Assembly: GCA_965227215.1 (NCBI GenBank)
Contig: OZ245729.1
Coordinates: 248,001-312,000, forward strand
Reading direction: 5' to 3'
From: Gracilimonas sp965227215
GTDB lineage: Bacteria > Bacteroidota > Rhodothermia > Balneolales > Balneolaceae
Length of the DNA: 64,000 nucleotides
The notes beneath the pieces are model-generated. The model worked only from the letters and a program-made list of their open reading frames with translations, had not been told where the DNA came from and searched no databases. The position numbers and the translations under genes are program-made. Of the stretch, positions 18,300-27,208 are shown piece by piece; the first letter of the stretch is position 1; every line of letters begins with the position of its first letter.

Positions 18300-19283
18300 T
18301 CAGTTTAGAGATGCTACGATTTTGCCGTTCACATCGTTTTCTACCGTTTGAACAGCACTTTTTACCATGTTTTTGATGGCAAGAGGTGAGCTTCCGCCGT
18401 GACCAACGATGCTCACTCCGTTTACGCCTAAGAAAGGAATACCGCCTACGTTTTCATAGTTGAATGAGGATAGCGCGGTTTGTAATACTTTTTGAATTTG
18501 CCCTGCGTCTTCTTTCGAAAGGCCCATTTCCTTAATGGCTCCGCCAATCATCTGTTGCAAAACTTCAGGAATGGATTCACCGAATTTAAGGATAATGTTA
18601 CCGACCAAACCATCGCATAAAAATACATCGGCTTTACCGGGAAGGATATCTTTACCTTCTACATTGCCTACAAAATTATCATAGTTTTTTAATTCGCTAT
18701 GAATCTCTTTTAACAAATCGGTGCCCTTACCTTCTTCTTCTCCAACATTAAGAAGACCAACCTTCGGGTTATCGATTTTTAAAATTTGCTGACAGTAAAT
18801 TTGCCCCATTTTGGCAAACTGGAGAGCTGCTTCGGGTTTCAATTCCAAATTAGCCCCGGCATCAACAAGTAACCGAAATCCTTTTATAGTTGGGTAATAT
18901 GCTGCTATTGTAGGGCGGAGAACGCCTTTGAGTTTACCCAAGCCAAACATAGATGCTGCCAGTAAAGCACCGGTGTTCCCGGCACTTACAAAAGCATCGC
19001 ATTTTCCTGCTTTATGGAGACCTACTCCAACTACAATAGATGATTGTTGTTTAGTTTTTACAGCCTGTGCCGGAGATTCTTCCATTCCAATAACCTGGGG
19101 AGCATCATGTACAAGAACCCGCTTTTTATCATACTCATGATTTGCGAGTTCTTTGTTCACCTGATCTTCCGGACCAACAAGAAGAACAGTTAGCTCACTA
19201 TTCTCTTCTACGGCCTGAAGGGCTCCTTCTACTGGATTTTTGGGGAAATAATCTCCACCGGCTGCATCTACTGCAACAATCAT
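18300..19283 (-). CDS. plsX: Phosphate acyltransferase PlsX
   Basis: 327 residues. Converts acyl-ACP to acyl-phosphate, the substrate of PlsY in phospholipid synthesis. It starts with the diagnostic AVDAAGGDYFPKNPVEGA segment (usually DAMGGD; here DAAGGD) and contains SAGNTGALLA and GNIILKFGE. It lies 11 bases downstream of rpmF and immediately before fabH, linking phospholipid and fatty acid synthesis on one transcript. Confidence 0.96.
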   Translation of the reverse strand: MIVAVDAAGGDYFPKNPVEGALQAVEENSELTVLLVGPEDQVNKELANHEYDKKRVLVHDAPQVIGMEESPAQAVKTKQQSSIVVGVGLHKAGKCDAFVSAGNTGALLAASMFGLGKLKGVLRPTIAAYYPTIKGFRLLVDAGANLELKPEAALQFAKMGQIYCQQILKIDNPKVGLLNVGEEEGKGTDLLKEIHSELKNYDNFVGNVEGKDILPGKADVFLCDGLVGNIILKFGESIPEVLQQMIGGAIKEMGLSKEDAGQIQKVLQTALSSFNYENVGGIPFLGVNGVSIVGHGGSSPLAIKNMVKSAVQTVENDVNGKIVASLN

Positions 19284-19294
19284 AAATCAGTTTT

Positions 19295-19474
19295 TTAGTT
19301 AGCTGCTTTCATTACCTGACGGCCACGGTAGTAACCACACTCTGCGCAAGCATGGTGGTAACGATGGAGAGCACCGCAGTTAGAACATTTAGCTAAAGTT
19401 ACGTCAGAAATTGCGTGGTGAGCACGACGCTTGTTTCTGCGGGCTTTCGAAGTTCTTCGTTTTGGATGTGCCAT
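19295..19474 (-). CDS. rpmF: Ribosomal protein bL32
   Basis: 59 residues, read directly from the minus strand. The N-terminus MAHPKRRTSKARRNKRRAH is the canonical bL32 opening. A zinc ribbon follows with CSNC (C30, C33) and CAEC (C43, C46), so this is the zinc-binding form. It sits between the yceD-like gene and plsX, the arrangement found in many bacteria. It is easily missed because of its size. Confidence 0.97.
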   Translation of the reverse strand: MAHPKRRTSKARRNKRRAHHAISDVTLAKCSNCGALHRYHHACAECGYYRGRQVMKAAN

Positions 19475-19492
19475 TAAATTTACCTTGTATCG

Positions 19493-19996
19493 TTAATCTT
19501 TTAATTCTTTCAATTTTTCCCAGCGTGGATCGATTTTTTCCTCGTCCTCCTCAGGAACATCACCAAATTGTTCATTCAGTACTTCCTTCGGATTTCCGTT
19601 TTCGTCCAGAAAGCGGGGATGTAATTTCTTTGTTGGGAGATTAAGCAAAATGGTATCTCTAACATCCTGCTCTAAATCAATTTGCTTACTTGCATGATCG
19701 TAATTCCTTACCGCACCGTTTTCATCAGCTGACTCCTCAACTTCCTCAGCCTTAAAAAGCACCTCATAACCTTGCTGCACATTGTAATCAAATGCATCAA
19801 GAGATCGGTCGCATACAAGTTCAACTTTCGCATCAATCGAAAACTGAGTACGAACAAACTGCATGGTACGATAGAAATCAATATGTAAAGAACCACCTTT
19901 GAAAGTGACGTCCCCCAAATCAAGTTCCTCAGAACTTAATTGAAGAGTTTTTTCACTTTGTTCTTCAGGTATCTCAAAGATCTTAAACTTAAGCAT
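19493..19996 (-). CDS. yceD: YceD family (DUF177) protein, 23S rRNA accumulation factor
   Basis: 167 residues from ATG 19996. A TTG at 20011 is in frame, but GAGGAGA lies seven bases before ATG 19996 and would be inside the longer version, so the ATG is preferred. The protein is acidic with the DUF177 pattern: a central C-DRSLDAFDY segment, a later DLEQDVRDTILLNLP stretch and an acidic, charged tail. In other bacteria YceD is needed for normal 23S rRNA levels and sits next to rpmF, as here. Biochemical activity is not established. Confidence 0.85.
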   Translation of the reverse strand: MLKFKIFEIPEEQSEKTLQLSSEELDLGDVTFKGGSLHIDFYRTMQFVRTQFSIDAKVELVCDRSLDAFDYNVQQGYEVLFKAEEVEESADENGAVRNYDHASKQIDLEQDVRDTILLNLPTKKLHPRFLDENGNPKEVLNEQFGDVPEEDEEKIDPRWEKLKELKD

Positions 19997-20049
19997 AGAA
20001 CTTCTCCTCAATAGCTACCTAAAATAAGCATTATACATTTGTGGTTCAA

Positions 20050-20685
20050 TCAATTAAATAAGCCAAACATTCGCTGGTCTATTAAATCAATTACCTTCCC
20101 TAAATCCTCTTCGTTATTCACAAAATCGAGGTCATCGGTATCAATAATGAGTTTTTCGTGGGGATAACGCCCAATCCAGTCTTCATATAAGTTGTTCAGC
20201 CTCTCAAGGTATTCAATACGAATGGTGTTCTCGTAGTCTCTTCCCCTCTGCTGAATCTGCTTCACTAAAGTGGGAACCTGTGCACGTAAATAAATCAATA
20301 AATCCGGTGGACGCAGGTAATAACTCATTTCATTAAACAGCGCTTCGTAATTAGCAAAATCACGATCACTCATCAGGTTCATGTTGTGAAGGTTCTTAGC
20401 AAAAATCTCCACATCTTCATAAATGGTTCTGTCCTGAATTAAGTTCACATCGTCGTTCAGCATTTCTTTTTGATGACGAAACCGACTGGAAAGGAAATAG
20501 ATCTGGAGGTTAAAACTCCATCGGCGCATGTCTTCATAAAAATCCTGCAAATACGGATTGTCATCCACTGATTCGTAGAATGCCTCCCAGTTAAAGTGTT
20601 TAGCCAGTAATCCTGTTAGTGATGATTTTCCGGCACCGATATTACCGGCTACCGCTACATATTTTGATTTATTTTCCTGATCCAT
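20050..20685 (-). CDS. Deoxynucleoside kinase (dGK/dAK type)
   Basis: 211 residues. Phosphorylates deoxynucleosides in the salvage pathway. The P-loop GNIGAGKSS is at about residues 15-23, QDRTIYEDVEIF is the DR(S/T) substrate motif, and RPPDLLIYLRA begins the segment before the LID arginines (QQRGRDYE). The base specificity is not readable with confidence; purine-specific dNKs of Bacteroidota and Firmicutes look like this. It lies 12 bases after pgi, as the third gene of a pfkA-pgi-dNK run. Confidence 0.9.
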   Translation of the reverse strand: MDQENKSKYVAVAGNIGAGKSSLTGLLAKHFNWEAFYESVDDNPYLQDFYEDMRRWSFNLQIYFLSSRFRHQKEMLNDDVNLIQDRTIYEDVEIFAKNLHNMNLMSDRDFANYEALFNEMSYYLRPPDLLIYLRAQVPTLVKQIQQRGRDYENTIRIEYLERLNNLYEDWIGRYPHEKLIIDTDDLDFVNNEEDLGKVIDLIDQRMFGLFN

Positions 20686-20697
20686 AGATTGATTTAA

Positions 20698-21984
20698 TTA
20701 TTTACCAAGTAGTCGATACATGGCTTTTTTATAGTCTTCCACACCGGGTTGGTTAAATGGATTGACCCCTAAACTATACACAAAAATTCCGGTTAAAAGC
20801 TCGAAGAAATAAATCAATTGCCCGATACTTTCTTCATTCAATGCCGGTAATGAAATCTTCACAATCGGAACATCCCCTTCACTGTGTGCTTCGGTTGTCC
20901 CTTCCCGGGCTTTAGTATTAATCTCATGAAATGACTTGCCTGCCAGATAATTCAGCTCATCGTCATTTCCTTCAAGCTTATTTACCTGCAATTTGGAAAA
21001 GGGTTTCTCCACAATAATAAAAGTCTCCATCAGGCTGCGTTTACCCTGCTGTATAAACTGACCGATACTATGAAGATCAGTAGAAAAAGTGGCTACCGTT
21101 GGAAAAATACCTTTCCCTTCCTTCCCTTCACTTTCTCCCAGCAGTTGTTGAATCCATCCGCCAAGCGAAGTTAACTCCGGCTCAAACGTTGCAAAAACAT
21201 CAATAGTTTTTCCGGATTCATGAATGGCATTCCTAAGAGCAGCATATTCAAGGAGATCTTCAGCGTTTTCTTCATAGGAATTATAGGCTGAAACCGCTCC
21301 GTAAAAAAGAGTGCGAATATCAATTCCGGCAACGGCAATAGGAAGTAAGCCAACGGGTGTCAGTACCGAATATCTGCCACCAACATTATCAGGGATAATG
21401 AACTTCCGATACCCTTTCTGGTCTATCAGTTTATTGAGAAGCCCGCCTTCTTTGCTGGTTGTACATATAATATGCTCGGAAGCATCTTCCTCATACATCT
21501 CTTCCATAAGCTCTCGGAGCATTCTGAATGCCAGCGCTGTTTCGAGGGTTGAGCCGGACTTTGAAATCACATTTACATAAATACTCTTGGGCTCGCCATT
21601 CTCTTTGGGTTGTTTAAGATACTTCAGCAACTGCTCCAGATACTGCCCTCCGATATGATGACCGGCATACAGTATCTCAGGTTCATTGTTCCCAAAGTGA
21701 GGAGAAAGTGCATCGATTACGGCTTTGGCCCCTAAATAGGAACCGCCAATTCCGCATACGATGAATACATCCGCTTTAGTGCGAATTTCTTCTCCAAGAG
21801 AACCAATTTGCTCAAGTTCAGCATCGTTTGGGGCGGCCATTAAATCACGCCACCCCAGCCATTCAGAACCGGGTCCCGTTTTATTCTTTAAATGACCAAG
21901 TGCAGTATCTGCCTTCTTTCGGGCTTTCAGATACTCATCATCATGAATGAATTTTCGGGCAATACTTATATCACAGTTAATCAT
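20698..21984 (-). CDS. pgi: Glucose-6-phosphate isomerase
   Basis: 428 residues, the shorter Bacillus-like form. Interconverts glucose-6-phosphate and fructose-6-phosphate. Visible motifs are GIGGSYLGAKAV, VISKSGSTLETA (sugar-phosphate binding), a GGRYSVLTPVGLLP signature (PGI signature 1 region), and a C-terminal NPFNQPGVEDYKKAMYRL, including the catalytic lysine region. It begins two bases after pfkA, so two consecutive glycolytic steps are coupled. Confidence 0.96.
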   Translation of the reverse strand: MINCDISIARKFIHDDEYLKARKKADTALGHLKNKTGPGSEWLGWRDLMAAPNDAELEQIGSLGEEIRTKADVFIVCGIGGSYLGAKAVIDALSPHFGNNEPEILYAGHHIGGQYLEQLLKYLKQPKENGEPKSIYVNVISKSGSTLETALAFRMLRELMEEMYEEDASEHIICTTSKEGGLLNKLIDQKGYRKFIIPDNVGGRYSVLTPVGLLPIAVAGIDIRTLFYGAVSAYNSYEENAEDLLEYAALRNAIHESGKTIDVFATFEPELTSLGGWIQQLLGESEGKEGKGIFPTVATFSTDLHSIGQFIQQGKRSLMETFIIVEKPFSKLQVNKLEGNDDELNYLAGKSFHEINTKAREGTTEAHSEGDVPIVKISLPALNEESIGQLIYFFELLTGIFVYSLGVNPFNQPGVEDYKKAMYRLLGK

Positions 21985-21986
21985 CG

Positions 21987-22976
21987 TTACCTTAGGATTT
22001 TTGCCAATTCAATTAATTTATGATCTAATTCTTTTTTCTTGGAAATGGCAACACGCATTGGTGTAAGCTTTAAAGAATTATTAACTATACCAACCATTAC
22101 TTCACTGTGCCCTTCCTGTAATACTTTGACGGCCGCCGCGCCTAATCTGCTAGCGAGTACACGATCGCGTGCTGTAGGAGCGCCACCACGTTGAATATGT
22201 CCTAAAATACACACCCGCATATCATACTGTGAAAAATCGTCTTTGATTTTTTCTGCGAGTTTGATGGCTCCACCGGTTTCATCTCCTTCAGCAACAACAA
22301 CCAAACTGCTTCGGCGCTGTTCTTTCAACATGTTGTTAAGCTGACGTTTTACTTCTTCCACGTTCGTAAGCTCTTCGGGCAATAAAGCAATTTCAGCTCC
22401 GCTGGCAATGCTGGTTTCAAGGGCGATAAAGCCGGTGTCGCGCCCCATCACTTCTACCAGGAACATTCGTTCATGAGCATCGGCCGTGTCACGAATTTTA
22501 TCTATGGCATCAAGAGCGGTGTTAAGAGCGGAGTCGTACCCAATGGTTTCATCGGTTCCTATGATATCATTGTCGATGGTAGCCGGCACTCCAACTGCAT
22601 TCACACCATGCTCTTTACTCAATAAATTAGCTCCTGTAAAAGTACCGTCACCGCCAATAGCAACAAGAGCATCAATATTATATTTCTTCAGATTTTCAGC
22701 CGCTTTCTTTCTTCCTTCTTCTATTCGGAACTCTTCGGAACGGGCAGATTTTAAGATGGTTCCACCCCGCTGTATAATATTCGATACGGAGTGTGTATCC
22801 ATTTCAATAAATTCATCATGAATTAAGCCATAGTACCCATGCTTAACTCCGTATACCTTAATCTTAGATTGTGCGGCGGCTCGTACCACAGCCCTTACAG
22901 CTGCATTCATTCCGGGAGAGTCCCCTCCACTTGTCAAAACTGCAATAGTCTTAACTTTAACTAAATCTTCTGACAT
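21987..22976 (-). CDS. pfkA: 6-phosphofructokinase
   Basis: 329 residues. Phosphorylates fructose-6-phosphate. TSGGDSPGMNAAVR at the N-terminus, GGDGT (the glycine after Asp fits an ATP-dependent enzyme), the catalytic TIDND loop and MGRDTGFIAL are all present. In this enzyme the loop reads PATIDND, where the E. coli ATP enzyme has PGTIDND and PPi enzymes have PKTIDND; alanine here leaves ATP use as the likely choice. It leads the pfkA-pgi-dNK run and is divergent from the polyprenyl synthase gene. Confidence 0.95.
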   Translation of the reverse strand: MSEDLVKVKTIAVLTSGGDSPGMNAAVRAVVRAAAQSKIKVYGVKHGYYGLIHDEFIEMDTHSVSNIIQRGGTILKSARSEEFRIEEGRKKAAENLKKYNIDALVAIGGDGTFTGANLLSKEHGVNAVGVPATIDNDIIGTDETIGYDSALNTALDAIDKIRDTADAHERMFLVEVMGRDTGFIALETSIASGAEIALLPEELTNVEEVKRQLNNMLKEQRRSSLVVVAEGDETGGAIKLAEKIKDDFSQYDMRVCILGHIQRGGAPTARDRVLASRLGAAAVKVLQEGHSEVMVGIVNNSLKLTPMRVAISKKKELDHKLIELAKILR

Positions 22977-22983
22977 AAATTTT

Positions 22984-23020
22984 CAATGAGTGAGAGTGAG
23001 TGAGTAATGTGAGAGTAAAT
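22984..23020. repeat. GTGAG-rich simple repeat between divergent genes
   Basis: About 35 bases of GTGAG/GAGTGA units (around 22985-23017) lie immediately upstream of the pfkA start, inside the 107-base divergent region shared with the polyprenyl synthase gene. In the pfkA mRNA it would form a CTCAC-rich leader. Function unknown. Confidence 0.5.
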
Positions 23021-23083
23021 AATTGTTTCGTATTATGAGTAAATTATTACACCGACAAGTTTAAGAAAATTTCAACACAATTG

Positions 23084-24103
23084 ATGATCGATAACCAAGA
23101 GTTAGAACAGATAAATTCGGAGACCGTTACCCGCAAGACCTTAAAAGAAATTACAGCCCCTGTTTCTGAAAACTTGTCGGAATTCAGGAGCTTTTTTAAA
23201 GAAACCATACAGTCCGATGTGTTTCTGTTAGATCAGATCATTAACTACTTGCTACGGCAGAAAGGTAAAGAGTTACGCCCCACTCTTGTGTTCATGAGTG
23301 CTAATCTATTCGGTGAAATCAACCACCGCAGTTACATTGCAGCAACCATGATAGAACTTCTGCATACAGCCACTCTAATTCATGATGATGTTGTTGATGA
23401 AGCGAACTCGCGCAGAGGGTTTGTAAGTATTAATAAGATCTGGAAGAATAAAGCCGGTGTTTTATTGGGTGATTATTTACTCTCAAAAGGATTGCTGATC
23501 GCTCTCGAAAATAAAGAGCATAACCTGTTAGAGGTACAGTCACGTGCCGTTCAAAAAATGAGTGAAGGGGAATTACGACAGCTTAAAACAGCCGGGCTGT
23601 TTAATATGACAGAAGATCGCTATTTCCAGATTATCTCCGAAAAAACAGCCAGTCTCATTTCTACCTGTTGTGAATGTGGGGCTGTTTCGGTTACCGATGA
23701 TGAAGAGATTCACCAAAAAATGAGGGACATCGGGATGTGTATTGGTATTGCCTTTCAGATCAGGGATGACCTGTTTGATTACGGAGTATATGATGTGGGC
23801 AAACCTACCCGAAACGATATCCAGGAACGAAAGGTAACCCTCCCTCTTATTAAAGCTTTTGAGCATGCTTCTAAAAAAGATGCTGCCCATATTCGTGCAT
23901 TAATGAAAAAAAGAAAGAAGTCTTCCAAAAACGTGGATGACATTGTAGAATTTGTTCATTCCAACGGAGGCATGGAATATGCCAAACAGACCATGTATGA
24001 TTATGCCAACAAGGCAATTGAAGTACTGAATTCAGTTCCCAATTCATCCGCTAAACAGGACTTCGCAGATCTGATCCATTTTGTAATTACCCGAAAAAAG
24101 TAG
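23084..24103 (+). CDS. Polyprenyl (octaprenyl-type) diphosphate synthase
   Basis: 339 residues from ATG 23084; the TTG directly before is less likely. Builds long-chain isoprenoid diphosphates from IPP. The first aspartate-rich motif HDDVVDEA and second RDDLFDYG are intact, with KGKELRPTLV and a KTASLIS segment between. Product length, and so use for menaquinone or another lipid, cannot be fixed from sequence. Four bases separate it from lpxH, and pbp1a follows: an envelope-related run. Confidence 0.92.
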   Translation: MIDNQELEQINSETVTRKTLKEITAPVSENLSEFRSFFKETIQSDVFLLDQIINYLLRQKGKELRPTLVFMSANLFGEINHRSYIAATMIELLHTATLIHDDVVDEANSRRGFVSINKIWKNKAGVLLGDYLLSKGLLIALENKEHNLLEVQSRAVQKMSEGELRQLKTAGLFNMTEDRYFQIISEKTASLISTCCECGAVSVTDDEEIHQKMRDIGMCIGIAFQIRDDLFDYGVYDVGKPTRNDIQERKVTLPLIKAFEHASKKDAAHIRALMKKRKKSSKNVDDIVEFVHSNGGMEYAKQTMYDYANKAIEVLNSVPNSSAKQDFADLIHFVITRKK

Positions 24104-24107
24104 TTCA

Positions 24108-24878
24108 ATGGATTTTAGACAGCATGTTTTTATTTCTGATGTTCACCTTGGTGCATTTTCATCCGAAACTAATAAGCGTATAGAGCAGGATTTAATTGCC
24201 CTTATTCACTTCTGTAAGCAAGAACAGATTAAAATGTACATTCTGGGAGATCTGTTCGATTACTGGATGGAGTATCCCGAAAAAGGATTTGTCCCCGATT
24301 TGGGTAAAAATGTCTTAAATGCTTTTGAAGAGTATAATAAAATGGTTGCTCCTGCCCTTTACATTACCGGCAATCATGATAACTGGACCTTTGGGCATTT
24401 TGAAGAGCGCGGTTTCGAGATTGAACCTAACTTCAGGCTGCTGGAGCTAAACGACAAACGATTCCTATTAATGCATGGCGATGGAGTGGCCGCTAATAAA
24501 ATTGATTTTCCACGTGCTGCTTTTCATCGTTTATTGAGAAATCCGGCTTTTGTGAGTACCTACCAAAAAATATTATCTCCGGAAGCCGGGCTTGCCACCA
24601 TGAAAATGTTCTCATCCATCACTAGAAGGAGAAACAATCACAATCCTGAGCCATTGAATCGACAGGCAAAGAAAATATTCGGCCGCCATAATTTAGATTT
24701 TATCATAAGCGGTCACGATCATGTACCGAGAGTGGAAACATTTTCGCGAGGAGACTATATAAATTTAGGAACATTTTTTAACCACCGAACGATGGCCTTA
24801 TATAACAAAGACGGAATGCAACTCGTTAAGTGGAAGGCGGCATCAGAAAATTTTTTACCTTTCGAGGGAAATAATTAA
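24108..24878 (+). CDS. lpxH: UDP-2,3-diacylglucosamine diphosphatase (LpxH-like)
   Basis: 256 residues, calcineurin-type metallophosphoesterase. Metal-binding motifs in order: SDVHLG (D11, H13), GDLFDYW, GNHDNW, MHGDG and SGHDH. These match LpxH, which cuts UDP-diacylglucosamine to lipid X in lipid A synthesis. Bacteroidota homologues are usually annotated this way, although some YbbF-like relatives have other roles. It lies between the polyprenyl synthase and the class A PBP, five bases before the latter. Confidence 0.85.
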   Translation: MDFRQHVFISDVHLGAFSSETNKRIEQDLIALIHFCKQEQIKMYILGDLFDYWMEYPEKGFVPDLGKNVLNAFEEYNKMVAPALYITGNHDNWTFGHFEERGFEIEPNFRLLELNDKRFLLMHGDGVAANKIDFPRAAFHRLLRNPAFVSTYQKILSPEAGLATMKMFSSITRRRNNHNPEPLNRQAKKIFGRHNLDFIISGHDHVPRVETFSRGDYINLGTFFNHRTMALYNKDGMQLVKWKAASENFLPFEGNN

Positions 24879-24883
24879 ACACC

Positions 24884-27205
24884 ATGAGCGACGACAAAAA
24901 AGAACCCATCGATCATAAGCGGTATTTCAACGACCCGGAATACCGAAAAAAGATATTAAAGGAACGAAAAGAAAAAGGAGAATCTGCACCGGGAGGGTCT
25001 TCCCCTTCTCTACGGAAGTTTTGGATTTGGTCCGGAAGTATCGCCGGAGTCTTATTTCTGTTTGTAGTAGGATATGTATTCTTTCTGTTCCAGGGACTTC
25101 CATCTGCTGATGAATTTGAAAATCCGGAAACCGCCATTGCTTCTGAAGTACGAAGCCGGGACGGTGTAACCCTCGACAAGTATTTTACTGAGAATCGTAA
25201 GTGGGTCCGTTACGAAGACATTTCCCCTCATGTAATCGATGCCCTCGTAGCCACCGAAGATCACCGTTTCTATACTCACTGGGGCATTGATATGTATGCC
25301 ACGTTGGCTATTCCCTGGCACCTGATAAACGGTCGCTGGCAGGGAGCTTCCACCATCAGCCAGCAGTTGGCCCGAAACCTGTACAAAAAAATCGGACAGG
25401 AATTTTCCATCGCCCGTAAATTCCGGGAAATGATTACCGCCGCCCAGCTCGAAAAGCGATACACCAAGCGTGAGATTGCCGAGATGTACCTGAATACGGT
25501 GGAGTTCCCAAACTCAACCTTTGGTATTGAAGCGGCCGCACAAACCCATTACGGAAAGCCTGCCAAAGAATTGAATATTAACGAAGCCGCCATGATGGTA
25601 GGCTCGCTTCAGGCAATTTATGCCTACAACCCAAGACTCTTTCCGGAACGATCTGAACGTCGTCGAGACATCGTTCTTTCGCAAATGCATAAGCGAGGGT
25701 TTTTAACCGATCAGGAATACATCACGCTTACGGAAGAACCCATTGGCCTGGATTATCATCCTCCGTTTAAGACCGGTCGCCAAAGTCGTTATTTCGGAGA
25801 ATATGTACGCCAGCAGGTTCAGCCTTGGCTGGAAGAAAATGGCTATGATTTATACAAAGACGGGCTGGTCATTTACACCACCATCGATTCCCGTCTGCAA
25901 CGCCATGCAGAACGTGCAGTAAAAACCAAGCTGGATTCTGTTCAAAATAAATATGAAGAAGAGTGGACCTCCCCCGGCGGCGAGTACATGGATGAATTTT
26001 GGAAAAAACATCCATCATTTCTGCGTCAATTTTTACGGGAAACCGATCGGTATAAAAACGGCTTTTCCAAGTATGATACTAAAATAGAGAAAGTGGTTTT
26101 TGACTCCCTCTTTGCCGATACCGCTTTTGTAGATTCAGTAAAAAGAGCCCGAACAAAACTTGAATCAGGTTTTGTAGCTATCGAGCCCAGCAACGGAAAA
26201 GTATTAGCCTGGGTAGGTGGAACCGATTATGGAAATGTTCAATATGACCATGTATATCAAGCACGGCGGCAGGCCGGTTCTACCTTTAAACCTTTTGTGT
26301 ATGCTGTAGCCATAGATAACGGATATAAACCCTACCACAAGTTCTCCAAATTCCCGGTAACCTTCCGCGACCGGGCCGGAAAGATCTGGAACCCTAAAGA
26401 TGAAACGGTCCATGACGGACCAATCAATGTTACGCTTAGGGAAGCCCTCGCCCGCAGTATGAATAACGTTACGGTGCGCCTGCTTCCTGAAATTGCCGGA
26501 GCTCCGGGAACCAATAAGTTATGGGAGCTTGACCCTGCAGCCAGAAAAATTAAGGCCATGGCTTCCAATCTTGGTATCGACATGAGTGAAACCCCGGCCT
26601 ACCCTTCTATAGCGTTGGGAACAGCAAAAGTCTCGCTGCTGGAATTAACAAGTGCCTATACTACCTTCGCCAATAAAGGAGTTCATATTGAACCCATTGC
26701 CATCACCCGAATTGAAGACCGAGAAGGAAACATCCTTAAAGAATTTCACCCCGACTACACCAAAGAAGTAATCAGCCCGGAAACAGCTTATATTATTACC
26801 GATATGCTTCGAGGGGTAATTCGTGGCGGAGAAGATTTCTACGGAACAGGTGTTCGTTTACGAAATGTGTATGGCGTACGTCAGGATGTGGCCGGTAAAA
26901 CTGGAACCACTCAAAACAGTGCAGATAACTGGTTTGTGGCTATGATGCCTCACATTGTAATGGGTGCCTGGGTAGGTGGAGCCGACCGGCGAATTCGCTT
27001 CCCGGAGGATACTTATATAGGTCAGGGTGCCCGTTCCGCCCTGCCAATTGTGGGTACCTTTATAAATTATGCTACGGCTGATGATCAGGCCTATTGGAAG
27101 TACGATGCTTTCGATCCACCTCCCGGTTTTGTAATGCCGGAAGACCCGGATAAAACTCAAAACGAGCTGGTGAAGGATAAAGATAAAGGTCGAATAGGCT
27201 GGTAA
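24884..27205 (+). CDS. Class A penicillin-binding protein (PBP1A type)
   Basis: 773 residues, bifunctional peptidoglycan synthase. A charged cytoplasmic stretch of about 45 residues is followed by one membrane helix (about 47-69), a GT51 glycosyltransferase domain (catalytic E125 in TEDHRFYTHWGID; STISQQLARN), then a transpeptidase domain with active-site S466 in AGSTFKPF, SMNN (second motif) and the KTGTT box. The lipid-handling genes just upstream suggest one envelope-biogenesis transcript. The stop is four bases from the stop of a convergent gene, and no terminator fits between. Confidence 0.95.
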   Translation: MSDDKKEPIDHKRYFNDPEYRKKILKERKEKGESAPGGSSPSLRKFWIWSGSIAGVLFLFVVGYVFFLFQGLPSADEFENPETAIASEVRSRDGVTLDKYFTENRKWVRYEDISPHVIDALVATEDHRFYTHWGIDMYATLAIPWHLINGRWQGASTISQQLARNLYKKIGQEFSIARKFREMITAAQLEKRYTKREIAEMYLNTVEFPNSTFGIEAAAQTHYGKPAKELNINEAAMMVGSLQAIYAYNPRLFPERSERRRDIVLSQMHKRGFLTDQEYITLTEEPIGLDYHPPFKTGRQSRYFGEYVRQQVQPWLEENGYDLYKDGLVIYTTIDSRLQRHAERAVKTKLDSVQNKYEEEWTSPGGEYMDEFWKKHPSFLRQFLRETDRYKNGFSKYDTKIEKVVFDSLFADTAFVDSVKRARTKLESGFVAIEPSNGKVLAWVGGTDYGNVQYDHVYQARRQAGSTFKPFVYAVAIDNGYKPYHKFSKFPVTFRDRAGKIWNPKDETVHDGPINVTLREALARSMNNVTVRLLPEIAGAPGTNKLWELDPAARKIKAMASNLGIDMSETPAYPSIALGTAKVSLLELTSAYTTFANKGVHIEPIAITRIEDREGNILKEFHPDYTKEVISPETAYIITDMLRGVIRGGEDFYGTGVRLRNVYGVRQDVAGKTGTTQNSADNWFVAMMPHIVMGAWVGGADRRIRFPEDTYIGQGARSALPIVGTFINYATADDQAYWKYDAFDPPPGFVMPEDPDKTQNELVKDKDKGRIGW

Positions 27206-27208
27206 TAG

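Noticed and set aside
19997..20011. TTG start for the yceD-like gene
   Set aside because: GAGGAGA is positioned for ATG 19996 and would lie inside the coding sequence if TTG 20011 were used.
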